This document shows positions 41,092 through 50,070 of a DNA stretch of 64,000 nt, piece after piece. The stretch spans positions 1,674,001-1,738,000 of the forward strand of contig CAVUHO010000010.1 of NCBI GenBank assembly GCA_963741385.1, given 5' to 3'. The notes under the pieces were generated by a model that worked only from the letters and a program-made list of their open reading frames with translations, was not told the origin of the DNA and did no database searches. Made by a program: the position numbers and the translations under genes. Every line of letters begins with the position of its first letter. Position 1 is the first letter of the stretch. Source of the stretch: Sulfomarinibacter sp963741385 (GTDB lineage Bacteria; Acidobacteriota; Thermoanaerobaculia; Thermoanaerobaculales; Sulfomarinibacteraceae).

Positions 41092-41913
41092 ATGAACGGA
41101 AAAGAACAGAGGGTCCTGGCCGCTGGCATCGACCGTTCGGCGTTCGAACAACTCGCGCCGGTGCTTCGTCGCGATGCGGTGCAGGTGGACTGGGTGGCGA
41201 CCCCGGAGGAGGGCGTCAATCTGGCCACCCAACAGAAGTTCGACGTGGTGATCCTCGACGCCGAGCCTGCCGACTGGTCCCTGGAAAAGGTGGTGCGACA
41301 GCTTCGAGGGAGCGTGTCCCCCAGCCGCAACGCCGCGATCATGGTCCTCGCCGAACCCGACCAGGTGGATGCCGCGCGCGCCCTGAAGGCGAAGGGCGTC
41401 AACCGGGTGATGTTGATCAGCGACCCACCGCAGATGATCTGCGATCAGATGGCAGGTCTGCTGGAGGTGGCGCCGCGGGTGTCTTTGCGGGTCCCCATGA
41501 ATCTGCAGACGGCCCTCGGCAACCGGGGGCGCGAGATTTTTTGTCAGACCGTCAACCTGTCGGCCACCGGCATGCTCGTGCGCACCCAGGCTCGTCCGCA
41601 GCTCGGGACGCCGGTGGTTTTCCGGCTGCACCTTTCGGAGAAGCTGGGATCGGTGATGGGCCGCGGCGAGATGGTCCGCCACGCATCCCGTATGCAAGGC
41701 GGATTTGACGGTGTCGGGGTGCGCTTCAAGAGCTTTGCCGAGGACGGCGCGGTCCGTTTGCAGAGCTATCTGGAAGAACTGGCCGGAGAGACTCTCTCGA
41801 CAACAGGGTCAGCGATGGCGGCAGAAATCGATGTGCTGATCGAGCCCTTGGATGGACCCGTCCCCGAGTTCGATCCGCTGGACGACGAGGACATCGCCGC
41901 GTTTCTCGATTAG
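41092..41913 (+). CDS. REC-like / PilZ-domain protein
   Basis: 273 residues from ATG 41092 (MNGKEQRVLAAG), preceded by TTGGGGGG. The N-terminal ~120 residues have a receiver-like fold (FDVVILDAEPADWSLEKVV, IMVLAEPDQVDAARALKAKG). The C-terminal half is a PilZ-like domain (SATGMLVRTQARPQLGTPVVF, GVGVRFKSFAEDG) of the kind that binds cyclic di-GMP in many proteins. The first RxxxR-type part is only loosely matched (RVSLRVPMNLQTALGNRGRE), so nucleotide binding is not certain. It could link second-messenger level to motility or surface behaviour. Confidence 0.78.
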   Translation: MNGKEQRVLAAGIDRSAFEQLAPVLRRDAVQVDWVATPEEGVNLATQQKFDVVILDAEPADWSLEKVVRQLRGSVSPSRNAAIMVLAEPDQVDAARALKAKGVNRVMLISDPPQMICDQMAGLLEVAPRVSLRVPMNLQTALGNRGREIFCQTVNLSATGMLVRTQARPQLGTPVVFRLHLSEKLGSVMGRGEMVRHASRMQGGFDGVGVRFKSFAEDGAVRLQSYLEELAGETLSTTGSAMAAEIDVLIEPLDGPVPEFDPLDDEDIAAFLD

Positions 41914-41995
41914 GCCCCGACGTGCGTTGCGGCGCACCGGGCGGTATGATGCACCGACCTGGTGTGCCGGGTCTGGGTGAGAGAAAGTCGGGGGG

Positions 41996-43999
41996 ATGAT
42001 CATGGTCGAGGACGTTCAGGACGGCGAGCCGTCGCCGGGCGCATCAGCTGGAAAGACTCAACCGGGTGCGCAGTCTGATGGCGGCGTATGGACATGCGGC
42101 GACTCGGCCGATCTCTACCGAATCGATCAGTGGGGTGAGGACTTCTTCGGGGTCAGTGGCGAAGGCCGACTGACGGTCAGCACCGGTCGCGAGGGCAACC
42201 GATCGATCGATCTTTACGACGTCGTGATGGGTCTTTCCGACCGCGGCATCTCGACCCCGGTGATGATCGGTTTCCCGGAGCTGGTCGAACGCCGCATGGA
42301 GGAGATGGCTGAGGCATTTGCGGCGGCGATCGAGGAAAGCGACTACGGGGCTGGCTATGCGGCCGTCTACCCGATCAAAGTCAACCAGCAACGCCACCTG
42401 GTGGGTCAGATCGAAAAGCACGGACGGCACCTGGGCTTCGGCCTCGAGGTCGGCTCCAAACCCGAACTGCTGGCGGTGATGGCCTTGACCGTCAACTCCG
42501 ATGACCGGCTCATCATCTGCAACGGTTTCAAGGAACGACGCTACATCCACCACATCATGCTCGCCACCAAGCTCGGGCGACGGGTGGTGGCGGTGATCGA
42601 AAACCTGGATGAGCTCGAACTGGTCATCGAGGAGTCTTTGGCGACGACTGTGCGCCCCCACATCGGCGTTCGCCTCAAGCTCGATTCGCCATCGGTAGGC
42701 CGGTGGCGGGATTCGACCGGTGAAAAGGCCAAGTTCGGCCTCACCATTCCCGGGGTGCTGGTGGTGGTCGAGCGCCTCGCCGAAGCCGGCCTGCTGGACT
42801 GCCTGGAACTCCTCCACTGTCACATGGGCTCGCAAATCAGCGACATCCAGGTCGTCAACACCGGGCTCGGCGAGCTCGCGAGGGTGTTTGTCGAGCTCCA
42901 GAGAATGGGTGCGAATCTCTCGTTCATCGACGTCGGCGGTGGTCTCGGGATCGACTACGACGGCAGCCAGACCAACTCTGATTTCTCGGTCAACTACAGC
43001 CTCCAGGAATACGCGACGACCGTGGTTTATCGGATCAAGAGCGTCTGCGACGATGCCGGAATCCAACACCCGACCATCGTCACCGAAGCCGGACGGGCGA
43101 TGGTCGGCCCCCACAGCGTGCTGGTTTTCGACGTGCTGGGGAGCAACCGGCTCGATCGTTGGGCGCTCGATCCCGAAAGCGCACGCCGAGAGGTCGAGGG
43201 CGTGGGTTCACCGCGCGTGCTGCAAGACCTTCTCGACGCCTATCTGTCGGTCGAACCGGACCACTTTCTCGAGGCCTACCACGACGCCCAACAGGCGAGG
43301 GAAGAGGGACTGACCCACTTTACGGTCGGCCTGCTCGATCTCAAGAAACGCGGTCTTGTGGATCGCCTGTTCTGGTCGACCTGCCTCGAGATCGTTCGCC
43401 TCGCGGACGGCCTCGATCCCATGCCGGAGGAACTCGAAGAACTCAAGCTGAGGATCAGCGACACCTACTTCTGCAATCTGTCGGTCTTCCAGTCACTGCC
43501 CGACTCCTGGGCCATCGACCAGGTCTTTCCGATCATGCCGATCCACCGTCTCGACGAGGAGCCGACCCGCCGCGCGACCCTGGTTGACATCACCTGCGAT
43601 TCCGACGGCAAGATCGACCGTTTCATCGACGCGCTCGAGGAGATGAAGCCGGTGCTTCCCGTGCACGATCTGGTCGCTCATGAGGGTTATTACTTGGCGG
43701 TTTTCCTGGTGGGGGCGTACCAGGAGACCCTGGGCGATCTGCACAACCTCTTCGGCGACACCAACCTGGTTCATGTGCGGTCGGACGGCAAGGGTGGGTG
43801 GAACCTCGAAGACGTGGTGGCGGGTGACACCGTGGCAGAAGTTCTGGGCTATCTCGAATACGACCCGCGCGTTCTTTCCGAGGCCATACGCCGGGACTGC
43901 GAGATGGCGGTCCGGGCCGGCAGGTTGTCGGTGGCGGACTCGCGCGAAGTCCTGCAGTCCTATGAAGCCGGGCTCGCCGGTTCGACCTACCTGGAGTGA
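41996..43999 (+). CDS. speA: Biosynthetic arginine decarboxylase (PLP-dependent)
   Basis: 667 residues, SpeA type: converts arginine to agmatine, first step of the agmatine route to putrescine. The PLP-lysine motif YAAVYPIKVNQQRHLV, the GVRLKLDS segment, the HCHMGSQISDIQ histidine region and the glycine loop FIDVGGGLGIDYDG are all present. ATG 41996 and ATG 42002 are both possible; the second has better spacing to GGGGGA. It is followed eight bases later by speB, so the two enzymes act in sequence. Confidence 0.96.
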   Translation: MIMVEDVQDGEPSPGASAGKTQPGAQSDGGVWTCGDSADLYRIDQWGEDFFGVSGEGRLTVSTGREGNRSIDLYDVVMGLSDRGISTPVMIGFPELVERRMEEMAEAFAAAIEESDYGAGYAAVYPIKVNQQRHLVGQIEKHGRHLGFGLEVGSKPELLAVMALTVNSDDRLIICNGFKERRYIHHIMLATKLGRRVVAVIENLDELELVIEESLATTVRPHIGVRLKLDSPSVGRWRDSTGEKAKFGLTIPGVLVVVERLAEAGLLDCLELLHCHMGSQISDIQVVNTGLGELARVFVELQRMGANLSFIDVGGGLGIDYDGSQTNSDFSVNYSLQEYATTVVYRIKSVCDDAGIQHPTIVTEAGRAMVGPHSVLVFDVLGSNRLDRWALDPESARREVEGVGSPRVLQDLLDAYLSVEPDHFLEAYHDAQQAREEGLTHFTVGLLDLKKRGLVDRLFWSTCLEIVRLADGLDPMPEELEELKLRISDTYFCNLSVFQSLPDSWAIDQVFPIMPIHRLDEEPTRRATLVDITCDSDGKIDRFIDALEEMKPVLPVHDLVAHEGYYLAVFLVGAYQETLGDLHNLFGDTNLVHVRSDGKGGWNLEDVVAGDTVAEVLGYLEYDPRVLSEAIRRDCEMAVRAGRLSVADSREVLQSYEAGLAGSTYLE

Positions 44000-44006
44000 T
44001 GAACTG

Positions 44007-44879
44007 ATGTCCGGATTCGGCGATCTTCCAGCTCCCTTCTTCGATCCGGCAACGGCAGCGATCGCCGTGCTGCCGGTGCCCTACGACCTCACCAGCACCT
44101 GGAAGAAAGGCGCTGACCGGGGGCCGCGCGCCATCATCGAGGCCTCCCACCAGGTCGAGTGGTACGACATCCCGACCGGGACCGAGGTCTACCGCAAGGG
44201 CATCGCCACCCTCGAACCGGTGGTGTGCGGCGATGGGCCGGAACGGCTCGCCGATCTCGTCGACGAACGGGTCTCGACGTTGCTGACGTCCGGCGTGTTC
44301 CCGGTGGTGCTCGGCGGCGAGCACTCGGTTTCGATCGGCGCCATCCGGGCCGCGGCCAGGCTCCGCCCCGGCGCCTCGGTCCTCCAGATCGACGCCCACG
44401 CCGACACCCGCGAGGAGTACCAGGGATCGAGGTTCAACCACGCCTGTGTGATGGCGCGGGCGCGCGAGCTCTGCCCGGTGGTTCAGGTGGGGATACGCGC
44501 GGTCGACATCTCGGAGATGCCGGGGCTCGATCCCCACCGGGTGTTCTGGGCCCACGACATCGCCGCCGCCGGGCGGGACAGCACCGCTTGGATGGACGAC
44601 GCCGTGTCGCCGCTCGGCGACCCGGTGTGGGTGACCATCGACCTCGACGGCTTCGACCCCTCGGTCCTGCCGGCGACCGGCACGCCGGAACCGGGTGGCC
44701 TCGGCTGGTACCAGGTCATCGGCCTGTTGGAGAGGGTGGCCCGCCGCCGTCAGGTCATCGGTTTCGACGTGGTCGAGTTGCTGCCGACCGACGAACACTG
44801 GGGGAGCGCGTTCCTCGCTGCGAAGCTGGTCTACCGGTTTTTGTCAATGGTATTTGCTTATCGGGTGGGGGGCGGCTAG
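44007..44879 (+). CDS. speB: Agmatinase (agmatine ureohydrolase)
   Basis: 290 residues of the ureohydrolase family: hydrolyses agmatine to putrescine and urea with a binuclear manganese centre. Metal ligand motifs are GGEHS, QIDAHADTR and TIDLDGFDPS. The start at 44007 follows GGAG and lies just after the speA stop; the open frame upstream overlaps speA and is not used. It converges on the deoxyhypusine-synthase-like gene, with a palindrome between them. Confidence 0.95.
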   Translation: MSGFGDLPAPFFDPATAAIAVLPVPYDLTSTWKKGADRGPRAIIEASHQVEWYDIPTGTEVYRKGIATLEPVVCGDGPERLADLVDERVSTLLTSGVFPVVLGGEHSVSIGAIRAAARLRPGASVLQIDAHADTREEYQGSRFNHACVMARARELCPVVQVGIRAVDISEMPGLDPHRVFWAHDIAAAGRDSTAWMDDAVSPLGDPVWVTIDLDGFDPSVLPATGTPEPGGLGWYQVIGLLERVARRRQVIGFDVVELLPTDEHWGSAFLAAKLVYRFLSMVFAYRVGGG

Positions 44880-44909
44880 TCAACTTCGAGGCGGCTTGGC
44901 TTTCCTGGC

Positions 44910-44931
44910 TCGCTTCCCGGGAGGAGCCACC
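44910..44931. repeat. 22-bp dispersed repeat, copy 2
   Basis: Identical to 11359-11380. Here it directly precedes the 49-bp palindrome between the convergent polyamine genes. Confidence 0.6.
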
Positions 44932-44980
44932 AAATTCAGGGCCCTGCTTTTCGTCAGACGAAAAGCAGGGCCCTGAATTT
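44932..44980. terminator. 49-bp palindrome, probable bidirectional terminator
   Basis: Two 24-base arms (44932-44955 and 44957-44980) are exact reverse complements around a single A. It sits between the stop codons of two convergent genes, which suits a bidirectional terminator; AAT/TTT ends give short T runs in both directions. Confidence 0.65.
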
Positions 44981-44990
44981 GAGTTGAGCT

Positions 44991-45959
44991 CTACCAGCCG
45001 AGAACGTAGGCGAAAATGAGCGGGGCGACGATCGAAGCATCCGATTCGATGATGTACGACGGCGTGTCGACGCCGAGCTTGCCCCAGGTGATCTTCTCGT
45101 TGGGAACCGCACCCGAGTACGACCCGAAGCTGGTGGTTGAGTCCGAGATCTGGCAGAAGTAGCTCCACAACGGCACCTCGGTGCGGCGCAGATCCTGGTG
45201 CAGCATCGGCACCACGCAGATCGGGAAGTCGCCGGCGATCCCGCCGCCGATCTGAAAGAAACCGAGACCGGCGTCCGCAGTGATCTCGGTGTACCACTCG
45301 GCGAGCGCGGTCATGTACTCGATGCCGCCACGGATCGTCGTCGCCTTCGTCACCCTGCCGTCGATGACCCGGCCGGCGAAGATATTGCCCAGGGTCGAGT
45401 CCTCCCACCCCGGGACGAACAGCGGCAGGTTGCGTTCGGCGGCGGCGACCATCCACGAGTCGGCGGGGTCGATCTGGTAGTGCTCCTCGAGGAGGCCCTC
45501 GTTGAGCGCCTGGTAGAAGAACTGGTGGGGCAGGAAGCGCTCTCCGGCGCGGTCGGCGCGCTGCCACAGCTCGAGGAGCACGTGCTCCATGCGGCGCATC
45601 GCCTCTTCCTCGGGGATGCAGGTGTCGGTGACCCGGTTGAGGTGGCGGTCGAGCAGCGCCTGTTCATCGGCCCGCGTGAGGTCGCGGTAGTTGGGGACGC
45701 GGACGTAGTGGTCGTGAGCCACCAGGTTGAAGACGTCCTCCTCGAGGTTGGCGCCGGTGCAGCTGATTCCGTGGACCTTGCCCTGGCGAATCATTTCGGC
45801 CAGCGACAGCCCGATCTCGGCGGTCGACATCGCGCCGGCCATGGCCAGGAACATCCGGCCTCCGCCGTCGATGTGCTCGACGTAGCCCTTGGCGGCATCG
45901 ACCAGCGCGGCGGCGTTGAAGTGGCGGTAGTGGTGGGTGATGAAGTCGGAGATGGTCAT
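44991..45959 (-). CDS. Deoxyhypusine synthase-like polyamine enzyme
   Basis: 322 residues of the deoxyhypusine synthase family, which uses NAD and an aminobutyl donor such as spermidine. The segment containing the catalytic lysine is conserved (NEKITWGKLGVD), as are the NAD-binding stretches GGRMFLAMAGAMSTAEIG and GIAGDFPICVVPML. Bacteria lack eIF5A, and characterised bacterial relatives make polyamines such as homospermidine, so a polyamine synthase role is likelier. The start at 45959 (MTISDFITHHYRHF) follows GAGAGGAC; the frame extends to 46517 but overlaps the next gene. The neighbouring speA and speB supply putrescine, which supports the assignment. Confidence 0.9.
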   Translation of the reverse strand: MTISDFITHHYRHFNAAALVDAAKGYVEHIDGGGRMFLAMAGAMSTAEIGLSLAEMIRQGKVHGISCTGANLEEDVFNLVAHDHYVRVPNYRDLTRADEQALLDRHLNRVTDTCIPEEEAMRRMEHVLLELWQRADRAGERFLPHQFFYQALNEGLLEEHYQIDPADSWMVAAAERNLPLFVPGWEDSTLGNIFAGRVIDGRVTKATTIRGGIEYMTALAEWYTEITADAGLGFFQIGGGIAGDFPICVVPMLHQDLRRTEVPLWSYFCQISDSTTSFGSYSGAVPNEKITWGKLGVDTPSYIIESDASIVAPLIFAYVLGW

Positions 45960-46012
45960 GTCACACGTCCTCTCAACCTGAATCTTATCCAATACGAGCG
46001 ACGACGGTATCT

Positions 46013-46666
46013 CTAAGCTGGTCTGCCGACGGAAAACAGCACCGCGAAGTAGTGCAGGACGCTGCCGGCGAGCACGAAGACGTGCCACACGGCGTGCGAG
46101 TAGGGGAGTTTTTTCCAGCCGTAGAAGGCGAGACCGCCGGTGTAGGCGAGACCGCCGATGACGACCAGCGCCAGCGCCGACGGGGTCAGGGCCGCCACCA
46201 GCGGTTTGATCGCCACAACCACGATCCAGCCCATCGCCAGGTAGAGGGTGATGGAGAACCACCGCCAGCGCCCGTGGGCGAGGGTGTTGAGCAGCACGCC
46301 GACAACGGCGAGGAACCAGACGCACCCGAACAGGGTCCAGCCCCAGGCCCCGCCCAGGGCGACCAACGCGAGCGGCGTGTAGGTGCCGGCGATGAGCAGG
46401 AAGATGGCTGAGTGGTCGAGCACCCGGAAGACGCGCTTGGCACGCTCGGACGTGATCGCGTGGTAGAGCGTCGACGCGGCGTAGAGCGGCACCAGCGTCG
46501 CGCCGAAGACGGCGCACGAGACGACCCGCAGCGCGCCGCCGGTGAGAGCGGCAAAGGTCACCAGGGCGGCGAGGCCGCCGAGGCTCAACAGCCAGCCCAC
46601 GCCGTGGGTGATGCTGTTGGCGATCTCTTCACCGGTCGAGTAGCGGGGCGCGGCAGCGTCGTTCAT
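46013..46666 (-). CDS. Hemolysin III / TrhA family membrane protein
   Basis: 217 residues with seven predicted membrane helices. The family's conserved polar positions are visible: TLYHAITSE, VLDHSAIFLLIAGTYTPLAL and YSHAVWHVFVLAGSVLHY. The family is related to progestin/adipoQ receptors and is probably a metal-dependent hydrolase or a membrane-homeostasis factor; the hemolysin name is historical. It sits 53 bases upstream of the deoxyhypusine-synthase-like gene on the same strand. Confidence 0.9.
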   Translation of the reverse strand: MNDAAAPRYSTGEEIANSITHGVGWLLSLGGLAALVTFAALTGGALRVVSCAVFGATLVPLYAASTLYHAITSERAKRVFRVLDHSAIFLLIAGTYTPLALVALGGAWGWTLFGCVWFLAVVGVLLNTLAHGRWRWFSITLYLAMGWIVVVAIKPLVAALTPSALALVVIGGLAYTGGLAFYGWKKLPYSHAVWHVFVLAGSVLHYFAVLFSVGRPA

Positions 46667-46745
46667 CCGGCGCAGGGTAGCAGCCTTTCAGGACGCCGTG
46701 GCGGCATTCCTCACCGCTGCCGAACCCGCAGCCCGCCTCGCGGGC

Positions 46746-49046
46746 TTACGGGCTGCCCACCGCGGACGACCAGACCGAAGTGTCGCTTAATTCGAAGCCG
46801 TCGCTGAAGATCGAGTCGCCGCCGTCGGCGACGCACTCGAAGATGCGGATGTCATCGAGCCACCATCCGTAGTCGCCGACCGAGAAGTCGGTGCTGACCC
46901 GGAAGCCGAGGCGCAAGCTCTGGCCCGCCAACGGCGCTCAGATCGAGTTGCGTCGTGGCGAAACCGTAACTGTCGGCGACGAAGGCCTCCTCGCCGCCCA
47001 TCAGGTTGCTGGGGTCATCGACGATGGTGCCGCCGTAGGCAAGGCCCTCACAGGACGAGCAGTCAGCCGGATTCCAGGTCGCTCCCGAGTTCGTGCTGTA
47101 GATGATGAGACCGCCATCATAGTGATTTCCCGATCGATCCCTCGAACGCGAACGCGTGGTTGAAATCGCAGCTTCGCGCCCGTCACCGGTATGGACGACG
47201 TCGGAAGTGCGCCGGACGTCGGTCATGCAGGGACTCAGCCGCGTCCGTGCGCCCAGAAGACTCGCGATGCCGCTCGTGGCGAAAGTATCCATAGGACCAG
47301 CCCGCAGCTTCGTAATCGACGTCGGACGTAAACCGCGCCCATCCGTGCTCCAGGGGTAGGTCTCGACGTCGTCAAAGAAGGAGATCGACTGCCTGTTCGC
47401 CGGCGCCGCAAAGCGCGGGTTCTCCAGACTGCTCGGGCAGACAGGCCCACGGCGAGTTCATTTCCACCGCCTGCAGTGCCTTGTCCGACCTCAGGCAGTC
47501 GTTGGCGGTGATGCCGATCGGGGTTCCCGACGAGGTCGGTGCACGCCTGGTTGGTCGCGTCGTAGTGGTCCTTGAAGTCCGACCCCGACAGCAGGTACTC
47601 GGTGAGCACGCGGTAGTGGATCGCGGCCGCCTTGGTGAGGCCGATCCCGGTCACGCTGAAGCCGTTGAAGCTGCCGCCGTCGACCATCAATGCGTAGGCC
47701 AGGTTGGGCAGACCGCTGTTGTAGTGCACACCGCCGTTGTCGCCGGAACCGCAGAAGAAATACGCCGTATCGCTCATTTTCTCGGGTTGGTAGTAGATGT
47801 TCGGGTTCCACATGTCGCGAATGGCGCCGATCGACAGATCCTCGCCCATCAGCCAGAGGTCCTCGGGGTCGTCGCTGCCGTGGCCGTTCGTCTGGTCAAC
47901 TGTCTCGCCGAAGATGTCCGAAAACGACTCATTGAGGGCGCCGGACTGCATGTAGTAGAAGAGCCCGGCCGTGCGCTCGGTGACGGCATGGGTGAGTTCG
48001 TGGGCCACCACGTCGTCGGCCGATGCAAAGCCCTCGTCCGTAGACCATCTGGGTGCCGTTCCAAAATGCGTTGCCGTAAGGACACTCCCCAGGGCTGGGG
48101 CAGATAGTGCACGGTCGAGACGAGGGTCCCACCGGCGTCGTCGTAGGAGTTGCGGCCGTGCTCGGTCCAGTAGTAGTCGTAGGTGTCTCCCGAGTACAGA
48201 TACGCGAGATCGGTGTCGGTGTCGCCGGTATTGCCGTCGCCTTCGCTGCGGACCAGGCTGCCGGGGAGGGACGACCCCGATTCCGCGTCGTAAACCTCCC
48301 GGATGCGCGAGTGCGGCATCTGGTTGAAGTTGAGCAGCACGACTCCGGTTTCGGCATCCACCCACACGTACTCACGGCGGTCGAAGGTGCGGGCCTCGAC
48401 GAACCAGGCCAGCCGCGAGGCCCTGAATCCGCCGCCGTCGAGCAGCGACGGGTTGAAGATCTCGAGCCGTGGGTCGGACAGCTCGGCGCCGTCGACGCCG
48501 AGGTGTTTGGCGAGCAGCGTGCGCGCCGCGTGCGAGGCCTCGGCCGCACCGAGGACCGGATTCGTCGCCACCCGATCGAGGTCCGGCGCGGTCTTCGCGA
48601 GAACCGATACCACCTCGTTGCCTCGTAGGTGGACGATGGCTTCGCCACCGGCCACCGGGATGCCGTTGACCACCTGCTGCAGCCGCACGTGGTCGAGGCC
48701 GGAGTCGTCGCTCCTCGACATCCGCTTCACCACCACCGCGTCGCGGTCGAGACCGAAAGCTGGGCCGTAGCGGTCGACGAACTCGAGGGCCCTCACATCG
48801 GGGCCGCCGGAGCCGCGCACCATGATGGCCGCGAGCCTTCGACCCCGACATGAAGCGCACCAGCCCGGTCGGCCGGCGACCGCTCGACCTCGAGTTCGGG
48901 ACCGAGGCCGTGCGCATCGATGCGATGGCCTGGTCGACATCGAGGGTGCGGGCCGGTTGCGCAGGGCCCACGGTCCACGCGGGGGTGGTGGCGAGGAGTA
49001 CGAAACTGAACATCGCGGCGATAGTGCGGTGCGGCCCAGAAAACAT
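46746..49046 (-). pseudogene. Secreted M4 (thermolysin-like) metallopeptidase, broken by several frameshifts
   Basis: Pieces of one protein lie in all three minus frames in the right order. They are a signal peptide (MFSGPHRTIAAMFSFVLLA, 49046), an FTP/PepSY-type propeptide (about 48830-48300), the zinc site VVAHELTHAVTE (near 48005), the GALNESFSDIFGE glutamate (near 47935), the C-terminal M4 region ending CTDLVGN, a beta-domain, and the tag IFSDGFELSDTSVW. At least five frame changes are needed (near 48840, 48090, 48050, 47520 and 46930); the one at 47520 falls in a GGGG run. Either the gene has decayed or this stretch has clustered indel errors. The C-terminal tag matches the large beta-helix protein in this window. 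Confidence 0.8.
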
Positions 49047-49250
49047 GGTGGGTCCTTTCGGGTGGTCGCGACTGCATCTGGACGCGGCTCCCGTCCGCCC
49101 CGGTCGCCGACGATTCGACTCTCATTTCAACATTACCACCCGGGCCCGGCAGACCGGCGAGGTTTGAAGAATCTTTTTCAAAAGCTGCCGGCCGGCGCGC
49201 CTTGACCCCCAAACGATAGGAGGCACCCCCGGGGGGAAAAAAGGTGGGGG

Positions 49251-50054
49251 TCAGATACTGCGGTGTAACACGGCCGGCGGCTGGATCTTGGCATTGGCGA
49301 AGCCCTCGACCACGCGCTCGGTGACGTCGGTTTCAAAGGCCTTTTCGAAACGGACGTCGAGCACATAGGCCTTTGCGCGCAGCCGGAGTGCGAAGTAGCT
49401 GTCCTGCAGGACCTGCGAGACCGTGACCGCCCACGGGCGGGCGGTCGAGAAGAAGCGGGAGCTGGTCAGAGCCTCGGTGAGGATCGTTTTGGCGGCGGCG
49501 AGGTCCTGGTCGAGGCCGATGTGGAAGTCCATCTGCACCATCATCTCCACCGACCCGGCGTTGCCGGAGGCGACGGAGTCGGTCAGGAACTTGTTGTTCG
49601 GAATCGTCACCTGGGTGTCGTCGAGGGTCATCAGCTTGACCGATCGCAACCCGATATGGGTGATCTCGCCGTACCACCCGTCGAAGCTCACCCGGTCGCC
49701 GACCTGGAACGGTCGGTCGACGAGGATGATCAACCCCGCAACGATGGACGAGACAATATCCTTGAGCGCGAAGCCGACCGACACCGCAATCGTGCCGCCC
49801 AGGGCCAGCAGGACTTCGGGCGTGATCTTGAGCACCGTCAGCGCGGCGGCGAGTCCGCCGATGAGCAGGATGGCGAAACGGGCGAACGAACCGGCCTGGT
49901 TGATGAGAAGCCGTTTGTCGGTGAATCTTTTCCCGAGGGCCTCGAATGTGCGCCTCATCAGCCGGGCGACGACCAGGGTGACCAGCACGATCAACAGGGC
50001 GTAGGGCAGATCCCCGGGCTGGAAAAGGGTCAGCAGGTTACTGGTGGACTCCAT
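49251..50054 (-). CDS. MscS-family small-conductance mechanosensitive channel
   Basis: 267 residues. Two to three N-terminal membrane helices lead into the pore-lining helix (ALGGTIAVSVGFALKDIVSSIVAGLIIL), followed by the MscS beta domain (DRPFQVGDRVSFDGWYGEITHIGLRSVKL, NNKFLTDSV) and the C-terminal alpha/beta domain. It releases solutes on osmotic downshift. ATG 50054 with GAGG upstream is chosen over the adjacent GTG at 50057. It starts 16 bases after the stop of the membrane ATPase gene, so the two are probably co-transcribed. I see nothing definite in 49047-49250. Confidence 0.93.
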   Translation of the reverse strand: MESTSNLLTLFQPGDLPYALLIVLVTLVVARLMRRTFEALGKRFTDKRLLINQAGSFARFAILLIGGLAAALTVLKITPEVLLALGGTIAVSVGFALKDIVSSIVAGLIILVDRPFQVGDRVSFDGWYGEITHIGLRSVKLMTLDDTQVTIPNNKFLTDSVASGNAGSVEMMVQMDFHIGLDQDLAAAKTILTEALTSSRFFSTARPWAVTVSQVLQDSYFALRLRAKAYVLDVRFEKAFETDVTERVVEGFANAKIQPPAVLHRSI

Positions 50055-50070
50055 CACGCCCTCCGAGCGC

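Noticed and set aside
45960..46517. Extension of the deoxyhypusine-synthase-like gene
   Set aside because: It overlaps the hemolysin-III-family gene in another frame and has no family similarity.
46013..46666. Haemolysin virulence factor
   Set aside because: Hemolysin-III/TrhA proteins are widespread in harmless bacteria and act in membrane homeostasis; the name is historical.
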